From the NCBI RefSeq assembly GCF_000001735.4, contig NC_003070.9, forward strand, positions 13,820,001-13,884,000: a DNA stretch of 64,000 bases, given 5' to 3'. The position numbers and the translations under genes were made by a program. A model generated the notes under the pieces. The model saw only the letters and a list, made by a program, of their open reading frames with translations. It did not search any database and was not told the origin of the DNA. Numbering within the stretch: position 1 is the stretch's first letter; every line of letters begins with the position of its first letter. Source of the stretch: Arabidopsis thaliana. Taxonomy: Eukaryota; Streptophyta; Magnoliopsida; Brassicales; Brassicaceae. This document shows positions 32,556-43,039 of the stretch, in pieces.

Positions 32556-34260
32556 AAAGATTTTACCATTTATTTTCTAGAGATTTTTGGTCCAACATAT
32601 ATATTTGTTGACTTCTCATTTTGTTGCGTTTGTAATATCTTTTCAGTATGCTGTACATTATCTTTATTCTAAAAATTATAAAAATTCGAAAACGCGTTCC
32701 AACCCGTTCGATCAGTTGACAAGTTTAAAGTATTTGCAACTATATTCATTATATTTGTTTATCTCTCTAGCTCTTGATTCTTCCTACAAAATTATCACTT
32801 GCAACTCCTAAAGATTCTAATGGATTGCTTGCTGAAAATACAACCACGAGACGCTCAAGATCATCAAAGATGAACTCGTAAAACTCGCGAGTGTCTTGTT
32901 TTTGTGTTTGTTATTTCTATTGGAGTGGTCGTGAAGTGTCAAGTGGTATAGGCATCACACATTTGAACAAGTGGTATTAAGCGTTAGTTATTGCTATCAA
33001 ATATCAATCATGAAAAGAGAAAGAAGATTATGAAATCGATCAAAATGTAATCTAACAGGAGAGAATAGGTCGAAAGGTTCAGCTTGAAGCGTAAGATACA
33101 TATCTTAATATGTCATTGACTTTCCCAAATTAGATCAACTTGACACAGATTTTTTTTTTTTTTTTTTTTTTTTTGTTAAGGCCGGTTAGGTTTACAACTA
33201 TTATTACATGAAGGAGCTCTCCCTGAATTACTGCCTGATGCACCGATCTTGAGATCTCTTAATAGTGTTTGATCCCAAACTTCTTTTCCTATTTTGTTCC
33301 CTAAAAACAAAACAACTATTAGCTAATCAATTTGAAGAAGAGAAATAAAACAACTGTTAAATTGTGAAACATAGAACCAAAACCAAAAGATCAACGTATG
33401 AACAAAATTGAAGAATACTTGGTTTGCGTTTCAAATTTTGAACTACTACAAAACCCAAATCGTATCAAAAAAATACTTACTTTGGCTTGGAGATTCATAT
33501 TGTACTCGGGCTAATACCGTATTTGATAATCCAGATAACAAAAGAAAACTCAGAGTTAGTATACAAAGCGTGAGTTTGTACATATTTTGGTTGATTTAAA
33601 CGTATAAATTTAAAAGATGGGATTTCATGCATATATATAGATATATGAAGTCACGTTACGTCTTAGGTGTTCATTTTTCTGTCTTGGTCAAACACATCTT
33701 CATTTCTTTGTTCCCTATAAGTATTTATAATAACGAAAATTAAGCTGGTTTTCATATAATAGAAAACCGTAATTGACTTTGAAAATGTATAAAGTCTTCT
33801 GAATTGGTCCAATATAATTTTAGTTATTAATTCTATCTATAGTGGAGAACGAAATACAATTTCTATGTTTAAGTGAGCATAATTTAAAAGCAAACGCTTT
33901 TGTTATTCGATAAAATCAAAATTTGTTTTTTTGGGGATGGACAATATATTATATAAGATCCCACTTGAATATTTTCAAGAGGAATGGACAATATATAATC
34001 CTACTTGCATTTAAATGTTTAAAAAATCTAAGATCCTGTGTCAACCCAAATTATTTTGAGCCCAAATTGTTATAAGAATTCCATAAATACATGTGAAACC
34101 AATGTTCTTTTTGCTCCTTGATCAATACTTTTCTATTAAATAAAACTTGATCTTTAGTATTTGGCTGTAGGAACTTGATCATTACATAAATAAGAAATCT
34201 CAAAATACTATACAATGGACAAACACACATACAAGGAACGTGAAAACTTCACCGACCAGT
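32556..34260. repeat. Segmental duplication, copy C
   Basis: 32561-33826 matches 18046-19341 (copy B). Beyond 33826, where B is cut by CACTA, the sequence continues with homology to 17262-17690 upstream of gene A. This places A, B and C as derivatives of one ancestral unit. Confidence 0.85.
33176..33583 (-). CDS. Small secreted peptide precursor, copy C (SCOOP-like candidate)
   Basis: Exon 1 33583-33481 and exon 2 33300-33176, phase-1 intron with GTAAGT donor and TTTTTAG acceptor. 75 aa, intact. Signal peptide MYKLTLCILTLSFLLLSGLS (three residues longer than copy B), then RVQYESPSQ, NKIGKEVWDQTLLRDLKIGA, and tail SGSNSGRAPSCNNSCKPNRP. Substitutions relative to copy B are scattered in both the signal peptide and mature part while the frame, splice sites, both Cys and the SGSNSGR core are kept, which suggests a maintained gene. 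A TTGACC W-box core lies ~103 bp upstream of the ATG. Confidence 0.7.
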
Positions 34261-34400
34261 TAGCCGGAAGTTGTCGTCCATCTATTTGAATTCATGTTAA
34301 GCAAAAATTAATTTTAGTTCAACCGCTAAAACTGGCGGAAAACTGTAAAATCTAGGGACCGATTGACGACTGTAGAGACTTTTGGTGTAAGAATTTTGAC

Positions 34401-35660
34401 TGCAAAAGTTTTAATTGTTAAAATCTGCTTTTTCTGTTTTTTGGTCAACCGATATAAATTAGAACTCAAAAGAGCCAATCATGTGGAATATTGTTTACAT
34501 ATGTGACAAGATGCGGTTGGGAACGAATCTTTCGTGCCAACTTATCCGCTTTTACATTTACACTACGAGAAATTAAAGATAAAGAGAAGTTTGTGAATTC
34601 TTCCTTGTCGTTCTGCAACTCCTCCAAATACACTGAAAATGCCGGTCTTTTGGTTGGGGAAGACACCATCTTCACCAAATCTGAAGAGTCTGTAAAGAAA
34701 GCTACGTCCTGGTTGTATGTTCCAATCATGCATTTCATCGCCCAAAAAAAAGCTTCCACTTCGGTATGTAGAGGAGATAGACTTCAACGAACGTTGGCGG
34801 CTCCCATGGTTGGCGACTAACCAAAAAATGATAGGCAGAACCATCATGTTCCTGAGAACTGGTCACTTGCTTTCCAAGATCCATCAATAAAACACTGAAA
34901 TCCGGAAAAAGTTGTATCTTGTGATACATCCTTCACCCGAATTCTAGTATCTAAGAACAAAGAGCCATGACTTTCATTATGGAGTTCGACTTGAGCCTCC
35001 TGCTATGATTGTGCCTCTTTTACCGCTAAGAGTAAAATTTCCATTGGATCTTTCTCCACATTTTCAAAAACTTTTTCATTTCTTTTTTTCCATATATACC
35101 AAATTATCCATGAATAAAAAGCCGAATCGATGTCTCAAGGAATTCTGTAGAACAAATGATCCAAATTTGTAAAAATTGAATTCGAAGGAAAAAACTCTAG
35201 GACTGTAGGAGTTTGAGATAAAGCCCAAATCTGTCTTGCATGATGGCATTGAAAGAGAGTATGATTAATTGTTTCCACTGGGGTACCACATCTGACACAA
35301 CCCTTTTCACAAGGTATAGCTCTTTCGTAAATTCTCCGATACCGACACACAACCGGATAAAATTTGCCATAAAAATGACGTAACTTAGGTGGACACTGCA
35401 CTTTCCAAATATGCGCTTTTAACGTCAAAATATTGGGACCTATTAGAGTTGTACCCTCATTAACTTCTAACCGAGCCGTGTGATATCCAGATTTGACTGT
35501 ATAATTTATGGCTTTTGTAAAATGCCATTCGAAGGTATCCTCCTTATTTGGATTACCAAGAGGCAGGGCACTTATCAGCGGTACATCTTTTGGATCAAAG
35601 AGCTCCTTTAAGAGATCAATATTCCAAAAGTTTGACCGAGTGTCTATAAGAATTTTGACT
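34401..35660 (-). pseudogene. 5'-truncated LINE: zinc-binding RT (zf-RVT) and RNase H domains
   Basis: Minus strand. About 35646-35440 encodes LFDPKDVPLISALPLGNPNK-type sequence; 35428-35135 carries zf-RVT (IWKVQCPPKLRHF, CVRCGTPVETINHTLFQCHH, ARQIWALS); 34930-34466 carries an RNase H-like domain (FIDGSWK-like start, EAFFWAMKCMI, ISRSVNVKADKLARK, ending NNIPHDWLF). The RT catalytic domain is missing and frame changes and stops interrupt it. Identical 14-bp TAAGAATTTTGACT repeats flank it at 34388 and 35647, a possible target duplication, though no clean poly(A) abuts the left copy. Confidence 0.75.
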
Positions 35661-35679
35661 TTTAGAGATGTATTAAAAT

Positions 35680-36190
35680 CTGATTGGTAACACTAAAGCT
35701 GTAGAAACTGTGACTTATAAACTTATGCTTTTAAATAATATAAACTATAGCAAATATAAACCGAACTGTAATATAACTTTGAAATTCACACAACAAAACT
35801 TAATAGTAATTTTTTATACGTTCATATATCTCCGTTTTTGCCTCAAATTAATATTGATATTATTTTAATATACACAAGTAGATCTTAAAAGAACAGAAAA
35901 AAAGAATGAAATGTAAAATAGTTAATATTTTCTTAAATATAATTTATCAGTAAATGGGAAGTTTTTTAGAGAAGAGAAAATTAAATAAACTATTAATTTC
36001 TATTTATTTTACTTTTAAAGCCATGTTTACGTGACTTTAAAAAAAAAACAATTTCAAGAGTTAAAATAATAATAATGACTTTAGAGGCTTTAAATTATTT
36101 AAAGTAATAAAAGTGTGATTGGACAAAAAAACTTTTAAAATTTTAAAAACTATTTTAAGTCTTACAAGCTTCTTCCAATCACCCCCTAGT
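35680..36190. mobile_element. hAT-like non-autonomous element (candidate)
   Basis: GATTGGTAACACTAAAGCTGTAGAAAC at 35684 and the inverse-type AAGCTTCTTCCAATCACCCCCTA at 36168-36190 resemble the CxxGGGGTGATTGG ends of Brassicaceae hAT MITEs. The core is AT-rich and non-coding. Ends are eroded. Confidence 0.3.
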
Positions 36191-36496
36191 GATTTGGTTT
36201 GATATAAAAACCCAGTTCAGGATATTTAAGTCTCAAATTTATATATCTATTTACGAATAAAAAATGTTATATGAGGTTTCTCAAGTAATCCATATCAACA
36301 AAAACAAAAAACACCTGAGAGAGTACCACATCAGAACATCAAATTGTCCACATCAGTTTTATTAACTTCTTTCAAGATGGATGCCACATCACCTAATTAG
36401 GTTAAGAAACTAATCTACGAAATTATTAAACGCTTCTTCCCTCATAAAAACATACAAGTAGTAGGAAACTCATCATCTCCCGCAACCGTGAAGCCA

Positions 36497-36660
36497 TGAT
36501 CTCAACGGTTCAAGCTTCTCTCATCGTTTATGGCTTCCTAGTTCTCATATTTAACCTTCATCAAGTAGCTATTGATTTAGTTTCATGTCATATGGTTTTA
36601 AGCTCCTCCCATCTTATTTTTAACTTAAAAAGCCACCTACCCTTCACATCCAAATAAAGT
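36497..36660 (+). CDS. Possible small hydrophobic ORF, unrecognised
   Basis: An ATG in CGTGAAGCCATGATC opens about 53 codons beginning MISTVQASLIVYGFLVLIFN, which looks like a signal peptide or membrane segment, and ends HLPFTSK. A plausible small secreted protein start, but no family resemblance, no clear promoter and no downstream exon were found. Confidence 0.2.
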
Positions 36661-36691
36661 TTTCACGGCTATAAGTAAGATATAAGACCAT

Positions 36692-36938
36692 CTCCATCGG
36701 TAGTATTTTATTGGGTTTCTTACAATTTAAATAATGGAAAATAAAGAAAAAGCATGAGAGAGAATGACCAAAGTGTCTCAGTTGAGAGACGGTAAGAAAC
36801 CCATTTGACATGTGACATTGTTTTGATTGGCCCAAAGTTTAAGTTACCATTTAAAATATACATAAATAATTACAATGATGAAAATATTATATATGAGAAA
36901 CTAAAACAGTATGTGAGCGATGTGAGCGATGGAGATAT
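36692..36938. mobile_element. MITE with ATCTCCATCG / CGATGGAGAT termini
   Basis: Perfect 10-bp inverted ends bound 247 bp. A second partial copy of the left end (TCTCCATCGGTATTATTTTATTG) follows directly at 36948, forming the palindrome GATGGAGATATATATCTCCATC across the junction. Family not assigned. Confidence 0.5.
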
Positions 36939-37039
36939 ATATCTCCATCGGTATTATTTTATTGTAGTATATATACTATTTTATTGGTAGGAATAAAATT
37001 CTACTATTTTGTACCAAAAAATAATTAAAATAAAGTTTT

Positions 37040-37675
37040 CGGAGATTGACACAAATGGCACTAAAAAACTTTATTATTCCAAAAATTGCACCTTCTTTTG
37101 AAACTTCCAAAAATAGCACACAAAATTTTTAATCCTCTAAAAATTGATTAAATAGTAAAATTTTTTAATAACATTTGTGTCAATCCCCCAAATAAAAATG
37201 AGAGCAAACACTAATCTAATATTAAATTGAATCAAATTTGTATTTAAATAGTAAAAAAATATACCGTAAATTAGAAATAGAGAACTCAAATATAATACCA
37301 CAAACAAATATTAAAATTAAAAATCTCTTTTAAATGATGAAAATATATACCCTAAATTGGAAATAGGAAACCCAAATATAATACTATATACTAATATTAA
37401 AATAAATCAAAATTTCTATTAAATGGTTGAAATATATACCCTAAATTGGAAACAAAGAACCCAAATATAATTTTTTAAAATTTGTTTCTAATTTATTTTG
37501 GTTGAATAGATTTTATATAAAATTATAGTATTATGAAAATAATAAATCAGTGATAATACTTTTAGAACAAAAACTTCATAATAAATCAAGTAAAGCTATT
37601 TTTGGAAGTTTATAGAATGTGTGCTATTATTGTCTATAAAACTTGTTTTAGTGCTATTTTTAGGAATTTCTCTAA
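37040..37675. mobile_element. MULE-like element with ~80-bp imperfect inverted repeats
   Basis: The left segment (GGCACTAAAAAACTTTATTA, then AACTTCCAAAAATAGCAC, 37055-37120) is inverted at 37595-37672 (TATTTTTGGAAGTTTATAG, then TTTTAGTGCTATTTTTAGGA). Three tandem ~86-bp repeats occupy 37200-37470. No ORF and no clear target duplication. Confidence 0.45.
37200..37470. repeat. Three ~86-bp tandem repeats
   Basis: Units at about 37257, 37341 and 37428 share ATATATACC(C/G)TAAATT, GAAA..A, and ACCCAAATATAAT. Confidence 0.8.
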
Positions 37676-37681
37676 GGTTTT

Positions 37682-39475
37682 TACTATTTTCCTACAAATT
37701 AATATAATAATATAATATCAATTAGTTAACCTACTAAATTCCTACCAAATAAGTAAAACCTAGATCTACAAATTTTGATTAATCTCACGCTTCCACCATT
37801 AAACTTCCAACGCCTCCACCAACTTTCTCAGCTCAATGTGCAAATTCTCAGGAAATCCAATGAGACCACCAAGTCTCTGATATGTGCTCTCAATAACATC
37901 TCTTCGTGACCTTGCTTTGCCTCCTTACCCTTTGCTGCAGTTTCTTCAATCTACCATGACACCTCTACATCTCAATCTAAATCCGATGTCTCTGCGCTTC
38001 ATACTTTGCCGTCTGTAAGCTCATCCAATTTCCCTCTTTGAGCCTCACCCTAGATTTTGTTTTGTACTTCATTTGTGAGGTTTCAATCGATTTAGTGGTT
38101 TTGTAATTTGCTTTTGTTTTGTGTTCACTCATGTGGAAGAGGAATGTGTGGCCATCTTGGTACGGAAACGAATCAGACGAGCTTGTTCCAATTCGATTCG
38201 AGTTCGAGTTTCCAAGTCAAGCGAACAAAGAGTAGATTTGAATCATTGTTGTTGTTGTTGGTGTTTATCACTGTCTCAGGTGGTTTCTTGTACCCATATG
38301 CTTAATTTCAATTTTATATTAGCTTGTGTTGCGGATTTGATCAAATGATTGTTTGAGAATTGGTGACTATGATGATCAAAAGATTTTGTTTGAACAAATT
38401 AGCTCCCTTGTTTGCATTCATAAACTTCCATTTGTGAATTAAAAAAGTATGCTTGAATTGTGAGTATAGTTTATACTTTGTAGGATCATGGACTTGATTT
38501 AAGTCACTTGAAGTACGAACCTACTTGTATATGTATATCTATATATGAATCTGATATGATATGGATATGCAATAACCATTCTCTTGCCTTTTGTTTATTT
38601 TGCCTTGTAAGATTTTGGGAGATGATGGCTCGGTTTGGTGTTGGGTTATCATTTATCTGAATTATACCATTTCTAGCTTGATATTATATGTTTCATAACT
38701 ACATTGCTTTAGTGTTCTGATATCTACATTTGTTGCTTAAATCTATAATGCTTTCAGTCTTTTACTAGTAAATGGATGGCCAACTTGGTTTTGAAAGGTA
38801 TGGTCCCAGAAATATTTTTTTAGTGTTGGGTTTTCAAGTAAAAAAACTCCAGCACAATGATTTTTGTTATGCCTTGCAGGTTTGTGTTGTTAAGTCCGGA
38901 TCCATGATGTCGCTTGCTCTTGATAATGTCGAAGGTCTTCGATGTGGATGTACTTTTAAAGAAGAGACCAAACTTTGAACCATGCTCTAGACTTTCTTTT
39001 TATTTATTTATCTCTAGTGTTTTTTTAGACATTTAATTTGTTTATTGTGTTGTATAAAATAATTTAATTTTTAATATATTATTCAGATTATTAATTAATA
39101 ATTATTTTATTTGTTACTATTTAATTTTGAAATTAGCAAATTAATTCAAACAAATTAATTAGTATTATTTTGTTTTTTATTAAGTTGTAGGGAAATTGTA
39201 AGAAATTTAGGAAGAAAAATGGTAGGAAATATATTTTCTACAAATCTTTTGGTAGGAAAATAGTTAAAAATATCTTTTTATTTTCCTACGAAATTTCTTA
39301 CGAATTTTCCTACAAAATATTTTGGTAGGAAATTTTCTACGAAATTCTTACCAAAATCGATTTCCTACGGGAGATTTCCTACGAACTTTTTTGGTAGGAA
39401 AACGGTAGGAAAGCTATGTTTCCTACCATTTTCTTATGATTTTAGCGGTAGGAAAACAAGAGTTTTCTTATAGTA
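37682..39475. mobile_element. CACTA-like non-autonomous element with internal exon-like sequence
   Basis: The right end GGTAGGAAAACAAGAGTTTTC then TTATAGTA is the inverse of a CACTATAAGAAAA-type terminus (first base C-to-T). It is preceded by ~290 bp of dense GGTAGGAAA/TTTCCTACG subterminal repeats. The left end TACTATTTTCCTAC fits the same terminus with about 14 bp deleted. The interior (37770-38990) contains CT-rich untranslated-like sequence, an open frame at 38108-38305 and an acceptor-bounded segment (38880-38978, VCVVKSGSMMSLALDNVEGL). This could be a captured gene fragment; I cannot name the source. Confidence 0.45.
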
Positions 39476-40150
39476 ATATCATCATTCTTCTTCGCTTCAT
39501 TATATGGGTTTAAAAAAAAATGGTGTCTAATCCCTATATTGAACTCATATTGTAAAGGCATTCCTGTCAAGTGGTAATTTAACACATTGTATAGGTTTTG
39601 TTTTACTTGTTTTATTGAGTGTTCTATTCAAAAACAAATATTTTTTTATAAATAAACCTTTTTAAAAAAATTGGACCTCTAGAACTAAAATAAGCATTAG
39701 AAAGACGAAATGTTCCAAAATATATCTTAAGCGAAAAGATCCATTAAAATGTCTGTTCGGTAGATGATTTATGCCGACCAGTGAAGAATCACCTGGACCG
39801 CTGATCGGACAGACCTTTCCACCGATCTCTTGACTTTATGTTAAACTGCTCTTCTCTCTCTTTTAGGGTTGCATGCCTCCTCCTATATGTACTCTTTTAT
39901 TTGTAGCTGTAGATGATATTTTGACTTTTACGTTTTGTAAAGTTTTAATGTGTTTTTCTTATTTTTTCTTCTTTTTTTATTTTATTTTTATTTGTTCATC
40001 TCTTTGGGACAACTCCTTCAATACTTCTGATTTTTAAATACATAGTATAACATGACATATTGTTTTATTTAGATTGTAGAGGGAAAAAGGAGGTGAATAA
40101 AGAAGTTCACCCCAAGTCTCGGCCTATATATATAATATAACTATCTCCAT
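39476..40150. other. Gene-free AT-rich stretch
   Basis: Nothing recognised. Near 40100 GGAGGTGAATAAAGAAGTTCACCCC resembles the terminal motif of the adjacent MULE. Confidence 0.4.
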
Positions 40151-40151
40151 G

Positions 40152-40414
40152 AATGAAACTTGCGTTCACCTCTAGGGGTAAAATCTTTTATTCACCTCCC
40201 TTTACATTATCCAATAAAAACATGTCATGTCATATCATACTTAAACTACTTAATAAGTTAAAGCTAAAATTACAAAACAGAAAAAAGAAAACAAAAATCA
40301 TGTTATTTACTTATTAACGTTGACGTCTTCTCCTCATTTTTTTTTTTAATTTTGTTTATAATTAAATTTAGAAATTTTGAAAGAAGAAAAAGACAAGAAG
40401 TTTAATAAAAGGAG
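40152..40414 (+). repeat. Left terminal inverted repeat of the MULE
   Basis: Reads GAATGAAACTTG, TTTATTCACCTCCCTTT, CCAATAAAAACATGTCAT, then GACAAGAAGTTTAATAAA near its inner end. Inverse of 45712-45962. Confidence 0.8.
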
Positions 40415-42252
40415 ATGGAATTTTTGCAGATACGAAACTATAATTATACCCCAGTTATTAGAATATCATTCCATCAAACCTTAATAAAATAATGGTTTAT
40501 CAAAAGCATAAAAATTGCAAGCAGACTAAAAATTTACGTCAATTATTAATTGATGTCGGATTAAGTGGTGGAATAAAAAAAACATATAAAGAAAAAAAAT
40601 ATGAGAGAAAAATAATATAGAAGAACAAAGAAGGTTTTATCTAGAAGAAAATAAAAATAATAATATGAATGTGATTTTGTGATTCTATACGTGAAGAAAG
40701 AAAATCAATCTAGCATAATATTTTGGAGAAAAAAAAAGAAGCAAAAGAACAGAACTTTATGATGAACCACCATAATTTTGATCAAATTCCTACAAAATAT
40801 AAGATTTTAAATGATTAAGATAATAAAAATAATTCAAATATAAACAGTAAGAATTTAAATATTTACTTGGAACACTTGTGAAAAAATGATCTATTTTGTA
40901 AGGTTGGGTTGGTGGTAACGACTTATAATTGGGTAGAGTCCTGAAGTATTTAGCAATTTTAAATAAGAGTTAGTATAAATAGATTAAGTTACATTTTGAT
41001 GAAAATTAGACATAAACTAATATAAAATATATTATATCAAATGCCTGAAATAATAACTTTTTCTTTGTTGTTGCATTACTTGATTTTTTTGAGATACACC
41101 AATTTTTTATTTCAAGAACACTCAGAAAACGATTATGGGGTCCGACTTTTTTGTTTTTCGACCGTCCAACAAGAGCTTTTCTTTTTACCCCCACATGCAT
41201 TTGAAACATCCTTGTCTTCTTCTTCTTCTTCCACAAGTTCAATATCTAAAGTTTGGAGCATCCATGCATCAGATTTTAAATGCTCCTTTTTTTCCTCCAA
41301 TTTTTTGAGCAACTTAATGGCATCTTTATTTGCACACAACGTCAATTCTATATGATCAGCAGCAACAGATGCAATCTCATGGAAAGTATGACATATATGG
41401 CTATATCGCTTTCCAATCGATTGCTTATGAATGTTTCATTAGGTGGCTCTAAATGATAAGAAACTATTTTTCGTGTTTTTGCCTCTTTACTCCATCGATT
41501 TAGAATGTAGGTAGATGGAATTCTTCTAACATTCTTCTTGTCCAACATTTTCAATGCATGAAGACATAAAATCCCGGCAAATCTAAACTTCATGCAACTA
41601 TAACATATCGACTCGTTTACAGCATCATAATTAACCAAATGCTCCCATGCTACACCACAGTAAGATACTTTATATTCATATACCATCTCAGACTTACTAA
41701 CTTTGTTGGCAACATAATCACCAATAACTATGTATTGTTTCTGGAACAAGTTAAATTTTTTGGGTGTATTCATTTCCTCTGCATGTTGCAACATCTCCAC
41801 AGTAGCACATAATACCTACGAGGTATGCATCATATTGAAGTCAGCAATTAATTCCTTATATCGTCGATCCTCCAACATTCTCTCGTAGTGTTCAAAGAAG
41901 CACAACAAGTTATAACTATGCTTCAAGTATTTTTTTCAAAATATTATTCATACTTTCACTACGTTGTGTGCTCACCATATCTGCTGTAAAAGTATGACGT
42001 TCATATACCATTGCCCATTTATCTCTCATCTCAAACAAATTCTTCAACCATTTATCCGCTGTTAATTATGCTTCTGGAGCATATTACTCCATGCCAATAA
42101 CCAATCTTCTTCTTCCTCATGGTCATATACACACTTACTAAAATCCATGGCAAATCGTTCTGCTCCATGAAATACATGACTCAACTTCTTTGCAGCATTT
42201 TGGTAAATATGCCAAACACATAATCAATGTTTTGTATCAGGGAATACCTTTA

Positions 42253-42476
42253 GGGGTTATTGTTAAAATAGGAACAATTTTGTCAAAATCTTTGATTTTA
42301 GGGCTTTTACGATTGGGCTTCGAAAAAGAGCACTTTGGGTTCTAAAATTTGATAAATTTACCCCCTTTAATATCATCTTCTCTTTTTCCTTCTTCTTTCT
42401 TCCTTCTTCCTTCATCTTCGCAGCTTCTCCTCAATCCCACGTTTCTTACAAAAAAAAAATCTAATACTATTGATTC
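42253..42476. mobile_element. 224-bp insertion in the MULE transposase gene with 9-bp target duplication
   Basis: Conserved sequence (MANAIVNV, then FPDTKH) is split by a non-coding segment flanked by ATACCTTTA (42244-42252) and ATACATTTA (42477-42485), a 9-bp duplication with one mismatch. Nine bases is the Mutator-type target size, so this is probably a small non-autonomous MULE inside a MULE. Confidence 0.6.
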
Positions 42477-43039
42477 ATACATTTACTATTGCATTCGCCA
42501 TTATTGTACATTGGTCTGTAAGAATTGTTTTTGGTTGTTTTCCAGACATTGCTCCAAGAAAAGTCTCAAAAAATACACTTAGATGAGTCACTGGTTTCAT
42601 CATATAAGAGAGCATTACCAAACACAACTGTTTGCTTGTGATGATTGACCCCGACAAATGAGCAAAGGGTCTATCATATGCATTGGTCTTATAAGTTGTT
42701 CAAAGCAAATGACATCTCCAAAAAGATTGTAATCACTTATAGACCGATCATCTGCCCAGAATATATTAATGATCATATCATCCTCATCAAGTTGCATTGA
42801 ATAAAAAAAGACGAATTACACTCTCTTTTTTTCTGAAAGTATTCCAAAACAGCTCCACCATCTTCCTTTTCCATTTTTGCCATTCTTTTTTGGTATATGT
42901 AATTTCGATAATCTTTCTTCAAAAAAACCCAGATTTTCTCGCCCCCAACTTCTCTACTTGATAATATGTTTTTATGGTCAATTATCCTAAAACACCAATC
43001 ATGTCGTTGTAGTATTTTAGGTGTCAATCCAAATGGGTA

